A DNA stretch of 64,000 bases. Source: Synechococcus sp. MU1642 (GTDB lineage: Bacteria; Cyanobacteriota; Cyanobacteriia; PCC-6307; Cyanobiaceae). Under the pieces are notes generated by a model. The model ran no database searches. It was not told the DNA's origin and was given only the letters and a program-made list of their open reading frames with translations. The DNA is taken from positions 1 through 64,000 of the forward strand of contig NZ_VTKZ01000003.1 of the NCBI RefSeq assembly GCF_020514115.1. Direction: 5' to 3'. A program made the position numbers and the translations under genes. Positions within the stretch are counted from its first letter, which is position 1; each line of letters begins with the position of its first letter. Positions 1 to 8,891 of the stretch are shown here, in pieces.

Positions 1-358
1 GTCTTGTTTTCGCGAGCCTTTGTATCACGCTACCAAATTTTCCCATCAGCCTTATTATGATCTCTTTTACATATATTTATCTTGAATAATAAGCCATTGC
101 CTCCTTCAGTAGTATCTAGATAAGTTGAATGCATAGTCGCTTATTAACCCATTAGTTTTACTTCGTGGCTAATAATCTTTCATTCTACTCAAACTTGGCT
201 GAATTATTTTGCCATCGCTTATCGATGCTATGGCTTTCAGCATTTTTCAAGATTATCATTAAATAGTCCTCTTGTTCCTAACTGGATCTGTCTTTTATCT
301 GTTATTACTCATTATCAACTCTAGATCTCCGACTAACTCGATGTTATCATTCTCTTAG
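1..358. other. AT-rich stretch without a supported gene
   Basis: Very AT-rich sequence with stop codons in all frames. One plus-strand frame is open from the left edge to a TGA at 83-85 (27 codons ending YIYLS) and could be the tail of a gene that begins outside the window, but this is too short to judge. I see no tRNA, clear hairpin or promoter. Confidence 0.5.
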
Positions 359-1144
359 ATGAACCTTCAACCTGTGCCAAAGTTGTTTTGTGTTTATGCC
401 AATATTTATATTGATAATCAGGAGAGGTGCCAACGAATGTGGGATAGTTTCTTTTCTATATATCCCTTTTTAGATGGTGTTGAATGGTATGTTAATCTTC
501 GCGGTTCATATGCAAAGTCTGTCGGAGAACGTCTCGCCAAGCATTCTCATATATTTGTGAGCTATTATCAGGGAGATTGGATTAACCTAGCCCATAAATT
601 CACTATAGATTATCGTTTTAGATATGAATATGTTTTAATCTGGTTGGAAGATCATATCTGCATGAATCCATCGATAATCCCTGACGTATGTCTAGACATG
701 CACCAGACACTTTCTGATTCTCTCTATTATTCATGCTTCCAGTTTGGGAAATATAGAGAGATGCACTATGACCTTACTGAGCCATGTCTTGAGACTAACC
801 TTATCTATGTCTATGATCGTTTAAATGGGGTTCAAGTATCAAGTACTGCTGATCCTTTTCTTTTCTCTGTTTGTTCCATTACTTCCCTTAGGGTATTTGA
901 GTTTATAACCCGACAACGCTACAACTATCAGTACGGATACGAGGATATTCTTGAAGCTCCCTTTGCTTGCGAAGTAGATTCCTCACATAATTGGTTGAAG
1001 CCATTTAGGTCTTGTCTTCCTAAAATTGAGCTATTTGCGTCAATAGATGATGATCATGGGGTGATTGGAAGCTGTCTTATTGCAAGGGGTTTATATCAAA
1101 ATCGCTTAGGTCAAAGGCTTTCATATGCCGACAAGAATGAGTAG
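359..1144 (+). CDS. Hypothetical protein, possibly GT-A-type glycosyltransferase-like
   Basis: A 261-residue protein starting at ATG 359 that I do not recognise by family. Near residue 95 the stretch VLIWLEDHICM places an acidic pair after a hydrophobic strand. This resembles the strand plus Asp/Glu motif of GT-A glycosyltransferases and the FEDDL and VEDDH motifs of other proteins here (15745-16668 and 58156-58842). No signal peptide or membrane helix is evident. The gene is strongly AT-rich, unlike the block right of the tRNA, which suggests acquisition from elsewhere. It is followed by about 120 AT-rich bases and a convergent gene. The glycosyltransferase reading is inference from one motif and the neighbourhood. 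Confidence 0.55.
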   Translation: MNLQPVPKLFCVYANIYIDNQERCQRMWDSFFSIYPFLDGVEWYVNLRGSYAKSVGERLAKHSHIFVSYYQGDWINLAHKFTIDYRFRYEYVLIWLEDHICMNPSIIPDVCLDMHQTLSDSLYYSCFQFGKYREMHYDLTEPCLETNLIYVYDRLNGVQVSSTADPFLFSVCSITSLRVFEFITRQRYNYQYGYEDILEAPFACEVDSSHNWLKPFRSCLPKIELFASIDDDHGVIGSCLIARGLYQNRLGQRLSYADKNE

Positions 1145-1264
1145 ACATTATTCTGTCTTGATTGCTAACATTGAGTTCCTCTTATTGAATTCCTTTCTTG
1201 CGTTTTAATGTGTATTCGCCTTTATTCTGTCTTACTATGATCAATATGTTTCTATATGCTCATT

Positions 1265-2947
1265 TTATGGCCTATCTAGTAGATATCTCATTACGTACTC
1301 GTTGTATCTATTGGTTACTTCGATAGCCCTTTGAACTTCCAATATATTAGCCTTATATAGATTCTCAGAGCATAGAATTAAATTGCACAGATTATTGTAG
1401 TATTCTTCAATGTCTTTTGACAGATTTTTTTCACCTATTACTTGTGAGATATCATTGGGTGAGTTCACAACTGATGCTATTCCAGCATTTGCACATAGTG
1501 TTACCGCTTCCCCGCTGCCAGATGTGAGTGGAGGTACACATAATATGGTTCGTATGGGAGATCTAGAAATTTTCTCTAAAAAACTCTCTAATCCATTGAT
1601 AAACGGCAACTTTAGAATTCTATCTCCAAAGTAGTGCTCTAGGTTGTCATATAGTATCTCATTTTCAGCTGACTCTACCCAGCCGACAATTGTTACACCT
1701 GTCTTTCTTGTTTTTGATTTTAGTATTCTATCTATTGTGTGTCTATCATTTTTACTATAGAAGCTTTTTGCATTTTTGGTTCCAATTAGTATGATTTCGC
1801 TTGTCAATTCTGGTTGTGTCTCTATAAATCTATCTCGATCACTAATTGACCTATTTACTGCCAAACTTGATCCTTTGTAAGGCAAATCTATATATGGACA
1901 GCCCCAGGGATAAATCGGTTTGTTAGAGAGTGTTTGTTTTGGCGAAGGACTCAATACAGCTGTTATGAGGTCAGGTAATTCTCTCACTCGGTTATTTACG
2001 CATGGCAATACTACATAGTTGCGACACGATTTGTATTTTCTTAGGTAGTAAAAGAATGGTACGCCTGTTACGCATGCAATTGAAAATGTTGCAACTGGCG
2101 GTTTTATAGAGGTGATTTCTGACCCGATTCTTTTTATGTTACTCCGAAGTGTTTTGCCGATATCGTTGTCGTTTTTTAGGTTAATTATCTGTATCCGATT
2201 GTGTAGTTGATTTATTAGTGGATGTTTTCTTAGGAGATATTTAATAGCATTCATTAATGTCTGCTTGAAGTTTTCGCCATATTTTTTGTGCATCAAAAGA
2301 AGTGGATCGCCGGATGGCCACCCATTCCCACCCAGTGGAATATTATGTATAAATAATCTTGTTCGATATCCCATTGATAAAAATGTCCATATGTACATCC
2401 CTAAAAGTCTAAAATGTGAGTCAAGGTCAAAGTCCTCAAGAGGTGGTGTATTAAATCTATTTAGGTGTATATCAATGTATTCATTTCCAACCTCTATTTT
2501 TGATTGCTCGATCTCTAGTCCTGTACTGAATTTTTCTCCAAATCCTATTTTTCCACTATCTCTACTCTTGCTTCTCACCTTTTGTGTTTTTATCATGTTG
2601 TCCCAGATTAAATGGTGGAGTGCAATTCTTTCTTGCTCTCTCCCCATTAGAAGTAGGTCTAGTTCAAGTAGTTTGTCTATAGAGGTTGATGCTATAAAGC
2701 TTGACGATATGTATTTTGAGAAAAATCCCCTTATTTCATTCCTTTCAGATATTCGAATTCCGTTTAAATATCTTTTTTCGTACTCCCATAAATTGTAATA
2801 TTGCGGGAATCGACGCTCTATTTCCCCTAGTTTATGTTCTGCTTTTTCTATTGCCATTTTATTGCAGTAATTGTCGAACTCAGTGATGGCTATGATGAAT
2901 TCTCTTGACTCTTTATTATTTAATTCCGAATCTTGATGGCTTGACAA
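1265..2947 (-). CDS. Hypothetical protein, possible GT-B glycosyltransferase
   Basis: A 560-residue soluble protein with no family I can name. The first 180 residues are charged and helical, with KxExR-type spacing. The C-terminal half alternates strands and helices (EIILIGTKNAKSFY, then TIVGWVESAEN, then TILCVPPLTSGSGEAV, then AGIASVVNS). This is reminiscent of the nucleotide-sugar-binding domain of GT-B enzymes, where a Gly-rich stretch precedes an acidic residue. The longest reading starts at TTG 2947; an ATG at residue 31 is an alternative. It is AT-rich like its neighbours and divergent from the gene at 3008 with only about 60 bases between. Function is unknown and the GT-B idea is weak. 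Confidence 0.55.
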   Translation of the reverse strand: MSSHQDSELNNKESREFIIAITEFDNYCNKMAIEKAEHKLGEIERRFPQYYNLWEYEKRYLNGIRISERNEIRGFFSKYISSSFIASTSIDKLLELDLLLMGREQERIALHHLIWDNMIKTQKVRSKSRDSGKIGFGEKFSTGLEIEQSKIEVGNEYIDIHLNRFNTPPLEDFDLDSHFRLLGMYIWTFLSMGYRTRLFIHNIPLGGNGWPSGDPLLLMHKKYGENFKQTLMNAIKYLLRKHPLINQLHNRIQIINLKNDNDIGKTLRSNIKRIGSEITSIKPPVATFSIACVTGVPFFYYLRKYKSCRNYVVLPCVNNRVRELPDLITAVLSPSPKQTLSNKPIYPWGCPYIDLPYKGSSLAVNRSISDRDRFIETQPELTSEIILIGTKNAKSFYSKNDRHTIDRILKSKTRKTGVTIVGWVESAENEILYDNLEHYFGDRILKLPFINGLESFLEKISRSPIRTILCVPPLTSGSGEAVTLCANAGIASVVNSPNDISQVIGEKNLSKDIEEYYNNLCNLILCSENLYKANILEVQRAIEVTNRYNEYVMRYLLDRP

Positions 2948-3007
2948 ATTTCTATTTGATTTACTATAATAATTTTAACATAAACCAGTTTTTCGTCAAA
3001 GGTGCAT

Positions 3008-3943
3008 ATGGATATTTATGATAAATACCTTCGTCTTCCTAGAGTTGCAAAAAAGACGTATGTAAGCTCATACCCGCTGATTTCGCCGTATACATTTATG
3101 GCAGAACTCTCTGATATGTCATTGATGAGAGGTGATGACACCTTCTTTGCACGTAATTATTCTCCATTAAATTTAGATCATATTGAGGATGGGACTATTA
3201 TTTACTGCGTGACAGATCTTGCAAGACACTTATATGATGCTCTAAAGAAAGTACAGAAGCGTGTAGTTATTATTTTCGGACGAAGTGTTTATTCCGTAAG
3301 TGACGATTATTCTCTCTTTTTTGATGATTGCAATGTTGCACATATCTTTGGCCAAAACTGCATTACCTCGGATCCTAGATTTACCAAAATTCCATTAGGT
3401 CACGAGAATAAGCATTTCGGTTCATTGTGTCATCCATCCAACTCCGTTGGACTTATTCAGCGAATGATTGAGGAGCAGACCACTAAGCCTAAACAAGTCT
3501 CCGAAGAGTTATTTACTTCTTTTTCTGTGGCTACTAATCCTGTCGAACGTAAACGTTGTCTTCTCAGCGCTATACGAGCACCTTACACTCGTATTGCCAA
3601 TATGATCATTGACACATCTGACGAATATCAACAATTGCAATTTTATAATCAGATTCGGCGTGCCCGTTTTGTTCTTTGTCCGTGGGGAAACGGTGTTGAT
3701 ACACATAGATTTTGGCAGACTCTTTATATGGGTTCTGTACCCATTACTAGAAGAAATCCTGCTCTTACGGACTTTTTAGATACAGGTGCTTTATTTATTG
3801 ATTCCTGGGAACAGATTCTAAGCTACGAGACTCTTCTTGATATGTACGATCAAACTGTTGTTGGCCGTGTCAATCAAGATAAAATATTTTTTGAGTATTG
3901 GTCAAATGTTTTTTATAGCAAGATCAAAGAGCTTGGTTTTTGA
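3008..3943 (+). CDS. Exostosin-like glycosyltransferase
   Basis: A 311-residue protein whose C-terminal part resembles the exostosin/GT47 region. About residues 215-245 read FVLCPWGNGVDTHRFWQTLY then GSVPIT, the pattern in which a short CP-x-G segment is followed by an acidic/aromatic helix and a G-x-x-P-I/V turn. It probably transfers a sugar to a surface glycan, but donor and acceptor cannot be read. I chose ATG 3008 rather than GTG 3002 because AAAGG lies just upstream with TGCAT as spacer. It is AT-rich like the rest of the left flank. The family call rests on this one motif region. Confidence 0.6.
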   Translation: MDIYDKYLRLPRVAKKTYVSSYPLISPYTFMAELSDMSLMRGDDTFFARNYSPLNLDHIEDGTIIYCVTDLARHLYDALKKVQKRVVIIFGRSVYSVSDDYSLFFDDCNVAHIFGQNCITSDPRFTKIPLGHENKHFGSLCHPSNSVGLIQRMIEEQTTKPKQVSEELFTSFSVATNPVERKRCLLSAIRAPYTRIANMIIDTSDEYQQLQFYNQIRRARFVLCPWGNGVDTHRFWQTLYMGSVPITRRNPALTDFLDTGALFIDSWEQILSYETLLDMYDQTVVGRVNQDKIFFEYWSNVFYSKIKELGF

Positions 3944-4422
3944 CGAGCTACCTTTTTGATTCGTTCTTGGTCTATAGCTCTATTTTATGCTTTGTTTTTG
4001 TGCTTACACCCATTGAAATGCATATTTCTTTGTCCTTTTCTTAGTTATTATAATTAGAGTTCTATTTCTTTGATTTCTTTCAGTTTCCATTTGATCTCCT
4101 TAATTGCAGGCTTTTACTCTTCTATATTTGATTTATTACTCTTTTACTCCTTAATTCTCTTCTCGTTTCTATCCTGTGCGTATCTTTATTTTTCCGTGGC
4201 AAACATCCTTTGTGATATTCTACGTCGGTCTTTGGACTTTTGGATACCTTTATTACGCTTCTTGCTTTGTTAAGCATGGTGACATCTCGTAATTATTCAG
4301 TGTTGTTGCCACCTGACTGATGTTATGGGCCGCTTTATCTTTATATCGCTAGCTACAGCCCACTCCCGCTCTGTGCTTGCCGCTTATTCACACCCCAACC
4401 TGTACTGTCTTTTCTGCATGGA
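3944..4422. other. AT-rich stretch without a supported gene
   Basis: No convincing gene. A TTG-initiated frame at 4070-4273 would encode 67 very hydrophobic residues, as expected by chance from T-rich DNA. Base composition shifts toward higher GC from about 4300 as the tRNA is approached, so this stretch marks the boundary between the AT-rich flank and the rest of the window. Confidence 0.5.
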
Positions 4423-4452
4423 TTGACCTATGGGCCCTCGATGCTGCATGAT
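4423..4452 (+). promoter_or_regulatory. Putative sigma-70-type promoter of the tRNA-Gly gene
   Basis: TTGACC at 4423-4428 matches five of six bases of the -35 consensus. CATGAT at 4447-4452 matches four of six of the -10 consensus with an 18-base spacer. Transcription would start near 4459, giving a leader of about 30 bases before the tRNA. Assigned by eye. Confidence 0.4.
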
Positions 4453-4489
4453 TACGGGGTCGTGAGGGGTATCTCCCAAGCGCCCTAAC

Positions 4490-4561
4490 GCGGATGTAGC
4501 TCAGTGGTAGAGCATCTCCTTGCCAAGGAGAGGGTCGAGAGTTCGAATCTCTTCATCCGCT
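4490..4561 (+). tRNA. tRNA-Gly (anticodon GCC)
   Basis: A full cloverleaf can be drawn. The acceptor stem GCGGATG/CATCCGC is perfect over seven pairs. The D arm is GCTC/GAGC. The anticodon stem TCTCC/GGAGA encloses loop TTGCCAA with anticodon GCC. The T arm is GAGAG-TTCGAAT-CTCTT, with one G-U pair. The discriminator base is T at 4561, as usual for bacterial tRNA-Gly, and CCA is not encoded. It reads GGC/GGT codons, which are abundant in the glycine-rich gene at 24264. It lies at the edge of the AT-rich flank, and tRNA genes are common integration sites, but I see no repeat of its 3' end in the window. Confidence 0.97.
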
Positions 4562-4684
4562 TTCTTTTGTACGGCCTCTGGTCGCTTGTATTAGCACCAT
4601 ATTTCCCTTGCATCTCCCTAATCCAGTCATGCTTTGCGTTAGATGCTTTTGTCAAGCCGTGTGGGTACGTAACCTTCCGCGTGG

Positions 4685-6034
4685 GTGAGTGACTTGCGCT
4701 CACTTCTTTTCCGGGCTCTGCTTCTTGACTGGTTCGGTCAGGCTCTGATCCTTTCCCTCTTCCTCTTTATTCCCTCCTTGACAGCCGGCGCTCAAGGTGT
4801 GAGCAGTTCTGACGAGCAGTGGTCTTGGTTTGCGTTTGTGCTTGTTCTTTATCCCATTTTGGGATGGTTATTCGGTAGCTATACCGTTCTTCGTTGGAAA
4901 CGGCTGGTTTTGCCGGTGCTTATACAGCGCCTTTTGATTACTGCTTTCGCCACATTTATTGTCCTTTCGACAGCTCGTTGGTTCATCAACCCTGTTGATG
5001 CTGTTTGGATTGTGGACAATCAAATTCAGTTTCTTTGGATTGGGGGGACCACGCTCTGGGCGTTAATTGTCCGTGTTGGCTTGCGTCGTGGTTTTTTACT
5101 GCCTGTGCAGCCTCGTATTCTGCTTCTTGCTCAGACTGAAGAGCTTAAGAATCTTTTGGCAGCCTGGGCCAGGGTTCAACATCGACAGCATCTACTACCG
5201 GTTGCGGGATCTTCCTTCGTCCAGCATCTCCAAAATACTGAGGAGCCGCTTCTTGTTGCTTTCAGTCAGTCCGCGCTTCAGGATCCTGCTTTGCCTCCAT
5301 TAATCGCCAGTCTTGAGATGCATGATCCACGCCAGGTGCGTGTGCTTTCTGTTCTGAGCTTGTTTGAGCAGCAGCAGGAGCGTTTACCACCTTTTTTGAT
5401 GCCCGAAACTGTTCTTGCTTATGACGATTTGCCGTGGGCTGCCACCTTTAGTGTGCAAGCCCAGCTCAAGCGCATGGCAGATCTACTTGTATCGGGCGTT
5501 TTGCTTTTGCTTACCACTCCGTTTGTTCTTCTTTCGGCGCTGTTGATTTGGCTTGAAGACCGCGGCCCTGTGTTTTACGCCCAGCAGCGGAGTGGATGGT
5601 TGGGCAGGCCGTTCACTGTATATAAATTGCGCACTATGTCTGTGCAGCCTGTTGATGCTCCGGCCCGCTGGACACAACCGGGTGATCAGCGTATTACTGC
5701 TGTGGGTGGCTTGTTGCGGCGTGTTCGAGTCGATGAACTCCCCCAGCTACTCAATGTTATTAACGGCGAGATGAGCTTGATTGGTCCTCGACCAGAGCGC
5801 CCCGAATTGGAAGAGGAGCTTGAGCGGCGTATTCCTCATTATCGAAAACGACACTGGATGCGTCCGGGATTAAGTGGTTGGGCCCAAGTATGCGCTCCTT
5901 ACGCGAGCAGTATTGAGGATGCAGAGCTCAAGCTTTCCTACGACCTTTATTACTTGCGAAATTTCAGTTCTTGGCTTGACCTCCTGATTTTGTTTCGCAC
6001 CGTAAAGACTGTGCTTAAGGCTGGCGGGCGTTGA
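4685..6034 (+). CDS. Polyprenyl-phosphate sugar-1-phosphate transferase (WcaJ/WbaP type)
   Basis: An integral membrane enzyme that would move a sugar-1-phosphate from a UDP-sugar to undecaprenyl phosphate, the first step of lipid-linked glycan assembly. The 449-residue protein has several N-terminal membrane helices, a soluble middle, and a helix near residues 265-290. The bacterial sugar transferase domain follows: YKLRTM near 315, DELPQLLNVINGEMSLIGPRP near 349-370, and MRPGLSGWAQV near 400. The Asp-Glu of DELPQ and the Arg-Pro of GPRP are the usual catalytic signature. Length and order match the WcaJ/CpsE class with its N-terminal membrane region. The start is GTG 4685. The sugar is not predictable from sequence. 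It probably primes the polysaccharide made by the island. Confidence 0.9.
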   Translation: MSDLRSLLFRALLLDWFGQALILSLFLFIPSLTAGAQGVSSSDEQWSWFAFVLVLYPILGWLFGSYTVLRWKRLVLPVLIQRLLITAFATFIVLSTARWFINPVDAVWIVDNQIQFLWIGGTTLWALIVRVGLRRGFLLPVQPRILLLAQTEELKNLLAAWARVQHRQHLLPVAGSSFVQHLQNTEEPLLVAFSQSALQDPALPPLIASLEMHDPRQVRVLSVLSLFEQQQERLPPFLMPETVLAYDDLPWAATFSVQAQLKRMADLLVSGVLLLLTTPFVLLSALLIWLEDRGPVFYAQQRSGWLGRPFTVYKLRTMSVQPVDAPARWTQPGDQRITAVGGLLRRVRVDELPQLLNVINGEMSLIGPRPERPELEEELERRIPHYRKRHWMRPGLSGWAQVCAPYASSIEDAELKLSYDLYYLRNFSSWLDLLILFRTVKTVLKAGGR

Positions 6035-6700
6035 TATTGAGGGATTGCTCAGATGTTTGTAATCCAGATATACCCCATTCGCGAATCCTTCTGATCCGTT
6101 AAATCTCTTTTGGTCTAGTTTCCCAGATAGTATTGTTTCTCGCCAGGGTTTTTAGATGGCGACCTTCAGAATATTTTGCTAAAGCTATATCGTTGTCTTT
6201 GCTGTTATTCCTCTCTAGATTGGCTTATTGAAATTGGCGCACGACTAATGCGACAATTCCCCGTCCCTGAATGTACAAGTTGATGATTTTTGTTCTTTGG
6301 CCACTTTGTCATTTCTAGCCCGGACCTCTTTTGCCAAGTTCCACTGCGAGTTTTTATGGTCTGATTAGGTGAATCCAATCATGTGTCCGACTTGTTGCGG
6401 GTGTTATCATTTTCCTGCTCTATTAGTAGTCCTAAGCTTGTCTGGGTTTATTTATAGATTCTTTTTGATATCCACTCTGTATGCGTCCATCAAGTTTAAA
6501 TCTACTAAGGTTTGGTTTTCCTTTTGAATTTTTCTCCAGGCTGTTCCCGCTACCGCCACCCTTTTCTATGATCTTCTTTTGACTGCTTGATATTCCAGGG
6601 TTGCTCTGTCGGTATTGCTGATTAATTAATGCTGTAGAAACGCTGTTTTTTCAATTTATTTGTTACTTGCTCTATGGCAGCATCTTGCTGGATCATTTTT
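6035..6700. other. 666-base AT-rich intergenic region, no gene seen
   Basis: All six frames are interrupted often and no tRNA, strong hairpin or repeat unit is apparent. It is the longest gene-free stretch in the window and lies between convergent genes, so it has no obvious regulatory role. A decayed gene or the scar of a deletion or insertion would fit, but nothing identifiable remains. Confidence 0.6.
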
Positions 6701-7720
6701 TCACTGATCTAGGCCACGTGGCTTTTCTGAAGAAGCGAATTCAGCAACGGTACTAACCAATCCTTGTGTTAGTGGAATTTGTGCTTGCCAGCCCATGGCA
6801 GAGAGTCTGCTTACATCTAGTTGTTTCTTAGGAGTGCCATCAGGTTTACTGTTATCCCAGTGAACCGTTCCCTTGTAGCTCACTGCATCGGCCACCTGTT
6901 CAGCTAGCTGGCGGATGCTTACATCCACGCCGGTCCCGACGTTTAGAAAAGCCAGTGGTTTGCCCTCGTCGTCTCTAGGAGCTTCTTCGCTGAGTGCCGA
7001 CCAGTGTTGCAGGGCGAATACGCAGGCTTCGCCAAGATCGTCAGAGTGAAGAAACTCTCTTAAGGGTTTGCCTGTGCCCCAGCATGTCACAGAGGTTTCG
7101 CCGCTTTTCTTCGCACTGTGGAAGCGTCGGATTAAAGCCGGAAGTACGTGGCTGTTGCTCGGGTGGTAGTTGTCGCCCGGCCCGTAGAGATTCGTAGGCA
7201 TCAGGCTGATTGCATCAAAGTTGTGCTGCAGGCGCAGCGCTTCGCAGAGCTTGATCCCGGCGATCTTGGCGATCGCGTACCAGGCATTGGTGGGCTCCAG
7301 GGCGCCCGTGAGTAGTGACTCCTCTCGAATCGGCTGCTCAGCGAACTTGGGGTAAATGCAGCTACTTCCCAGAAACAGCAATCGCCGTACGCCTGTCCGC
7401 CAGGCTGCTTCGATCACCTGGGTTTCGAGTCGCAGGTTTTCGAGCAGGAAATCTGCCGGCCGTCTGCGGTTGGCTTCAATTCCCCCCACGGTTGCGGCAG
7501 CTAGCACCACCACATCTGGCTTGTGCTCACTTATCCAGCGATGCACGGACGCGTCATCGAGCAGGTTTAACTCCTGCCGGTTAGGGGTAAGCAGCTCGCC
7601 GCCTTGAGCTGGATTGCCATAGCCGTTGCGTTGGAGGGCCCGCACGATGGCACTGCCGGCCATGCCCCTGGCGCCGGCCACAAAAAAACGATCGCTCGGC
7701 TGGATCAGTCGCATCGCCAT
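6701..7720 (-). CDS. fcl: GDP-L-fucose synthase
   Basis: Bifunctional NADPH-dependent epimerase-reductase turning GDP-4-keto-6-deoxy-D-mannose into GDP-L-fucose in the cytoplasm. The 339-residue protein has the Rossmann motif VAGARGMAG (Gly16, Gly19, Gly22), the SSCIYP segment at 119-124 with the catalytic Ser and Cys, and Tyr148-x3-Lys152 (YAIAK) of extended short-chain dehydrogenases. Start ATG 7720 is preceded by AAAGGAACG, one of the few clear ribosome sites here. It lies seven bases after gmd on the same strand, so the two are almost certainly one operon supplying fucose to the island. Confidence 0.95.
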   Translation of the reverse strand: MAMRLIQPSDRFFVAGARGMAGSAIVRALQRNGYGNPAQGGELLTPNRQELNLLDDASVHRWISEHKPDVVVLAAATVGGIEANRRRPADFLLENLRLETQVIEAAWRTGVRRLLFLGSSCIYPKFAEQPIREESLLTGALEPTNAWYAIAKIAGIKLCEALRLQHNFDAISLMPTNLYGPGDNYHPSNSHVLPALIRRFHSAKKSGETSVTCWGTGKPLREFLHSDDLGEACVFALQHWSALSEEAPRDDEGKPLAFLNVGTGVDVSIRQLAEQVADAVSYKGTVHWDNSKPDGTPKKQLDVSRLSAMGWQAQIPLTQGLVSTVAEFASSEKPRGLDQ

Positions 7721-7727
7721 CGTTCCT

Positions 7728-8825
7728 TTATTCCCTCGGTCCCACCACCTGGAAGCCCTTGCGCTTCAGGTAGGCCTCCTTACGTGCTTCTTGTCGGTCG
7801 TGATCGATCATCTCGTTCACCATCTCTTCCAGGCTGGTGCTGGGTGTCCAGCCCAGTCTCTCTCTTGCTCTGGTCGGGTCACCGAGCAGGGTTTCCACTT
7901 CAGCCGGGCGGAAATAGCGCGGGTCGATCCGCACCACCACCTCACCATTGTCACTGCGGCGCCCCACTTCCTCAACGCCTTCTCCCACCCATTGCAATGC
8001 TCCCCAGCCCAGGGCGCTGGCCGAGAGTTCGATGAAGCGGCGTACTGATTCCTGGCGGCCGGTTGCAATTACAAAATCCTCGGGTTGCTTCTGTTGCAGC
8101 ATCCGCCATTGCATCTCCACGTAGTCGCGTGCATGGCCCCAGTCGCGTAGGGCATCGAGGTTGCCCATAAAAAGACACTCCTCGAGGTTCGCATCGATCC
8201 GGGCTAGGCCTCGGGTGATTTTGCGAGTCACGAAAGTTTCACCCCGGCGCGGTGATTCGTGGTTGAACAGAAGGCCGTTGCAGGCATACATGCCGTAAGC
8301 CTCCCGGTAGTTAACCGTGATCCAGTAGGCGTAAAGTTTGGCTACTCCGTAGGGGCTGCGCGGGTGGAAGGGAGTCGTTTCCCGTTGGGGGATCTCCTGC
8401 ACCAGGCCATAGAGCTCGGACGTTGAGGCCTGGTAAATGCGGGTTTTGTCGACCAGTCCGCAGATACGCACTGCTTCAAGGATGCGCAGTGTGCCCAGGG
8501 CATCCACGTTGGCGGTGTATTCCGGTGCCTCGAAGCTCACCGCCACATGGCTCTGGGCGCCCAGGTTGTAAATCTCATCGGGCTGAACCTGCTCAATGAT
8601 TCGCTGCAGGTTGCTGCCGTCGCTCAGGTCGCCGTAGTGCAGCGTCAGGCGTGGATCCAGCTCATGCGGATCCTGGTACAGGTGATCGATCCTTGTGGTG
8701 TTGAAGCTGCTGGCCCTGCGCTTGATGCCATGCACGGCGTAGCCCTTCTCCAACAGCAGCTCCGCCAGGTAGCTGCCGTCCTGGCCGGTGATGCCGGTGA
8801 TCAGGGCGTTTTTCCGGTTGCTCAT
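7728..8825 (-). CDS. gmd: GDP-mannose 4,6-dehydratase
   Basis: Converts GDP-D-mannose to GDP-4-keto-6-deoxy-D-mannose, the substrate of the next gene, fcl. The protein has 365 residues, normal for the family. It carries GITGQDG at 11-17 (nucleotide binding), STSELYG near 134-140 (catalytic Thr/Ser-Glu) and Tyr159-x3-Lys163 (YGVAK). I chose ATG 8825 (MSNRKNAL), where family proteins usually begin. ATG 8834 is equally possible, but the longer open frame to 9035 would run through the start of the divergent gene at 8892. No GDP-mannose-producing gene is in the window, so GDP-mannose must come from elsewhere. Confidence 0.95.
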   Translation of the reverse strand: MSNRKNALITGITGQDGSYLAELLLEKGYAVHGIKRRASSFNTTRIDHLYQDPHELDPRLTLHYGDLSDGSNLQRIIEQVQPDEIYNLGAQSHVAVSFEAPEYTANVDALGTLRILEAVRICGLVDKTRIYQASTSELYGLVQEIPQRETTPFHPRSPYGVAKLYAYWITVNYREAYGMYACNGLLFNHESPRRGETFVTRKITRGLARIDANLEECLFMGNLDALRDWGHARDYVEMQWRMLQQKQPEDFVIATGRQESVRRFIELSASALGWGALQWVGEGVEEVGRRSDNGEVVVRIDPRYFRPAEVETLLGDPTRARERLGWTPSTSLEEMVNEMIDHDRQEARKEAYLKRKGFQVVGPRE

Positions 8826-8891
8826 GGTTTTCATTGTCGCTGTTGATCGCTGCAAGTCCCCGTAAACTCTCCTCAAAACAGTGGTGGCGGC

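Noticed and set aside
1-85. Possible 3' end of a gene entering from the left
   Set aside because: Only 27 open codons before a TGA; too short to support a call.
4070-4273. Frame of 67 hydrophobic residues from a TTG
   Set aside because: The DNA is T-rich, which gives hydrophobic codons by chance; no ribosome site and no recognised family.
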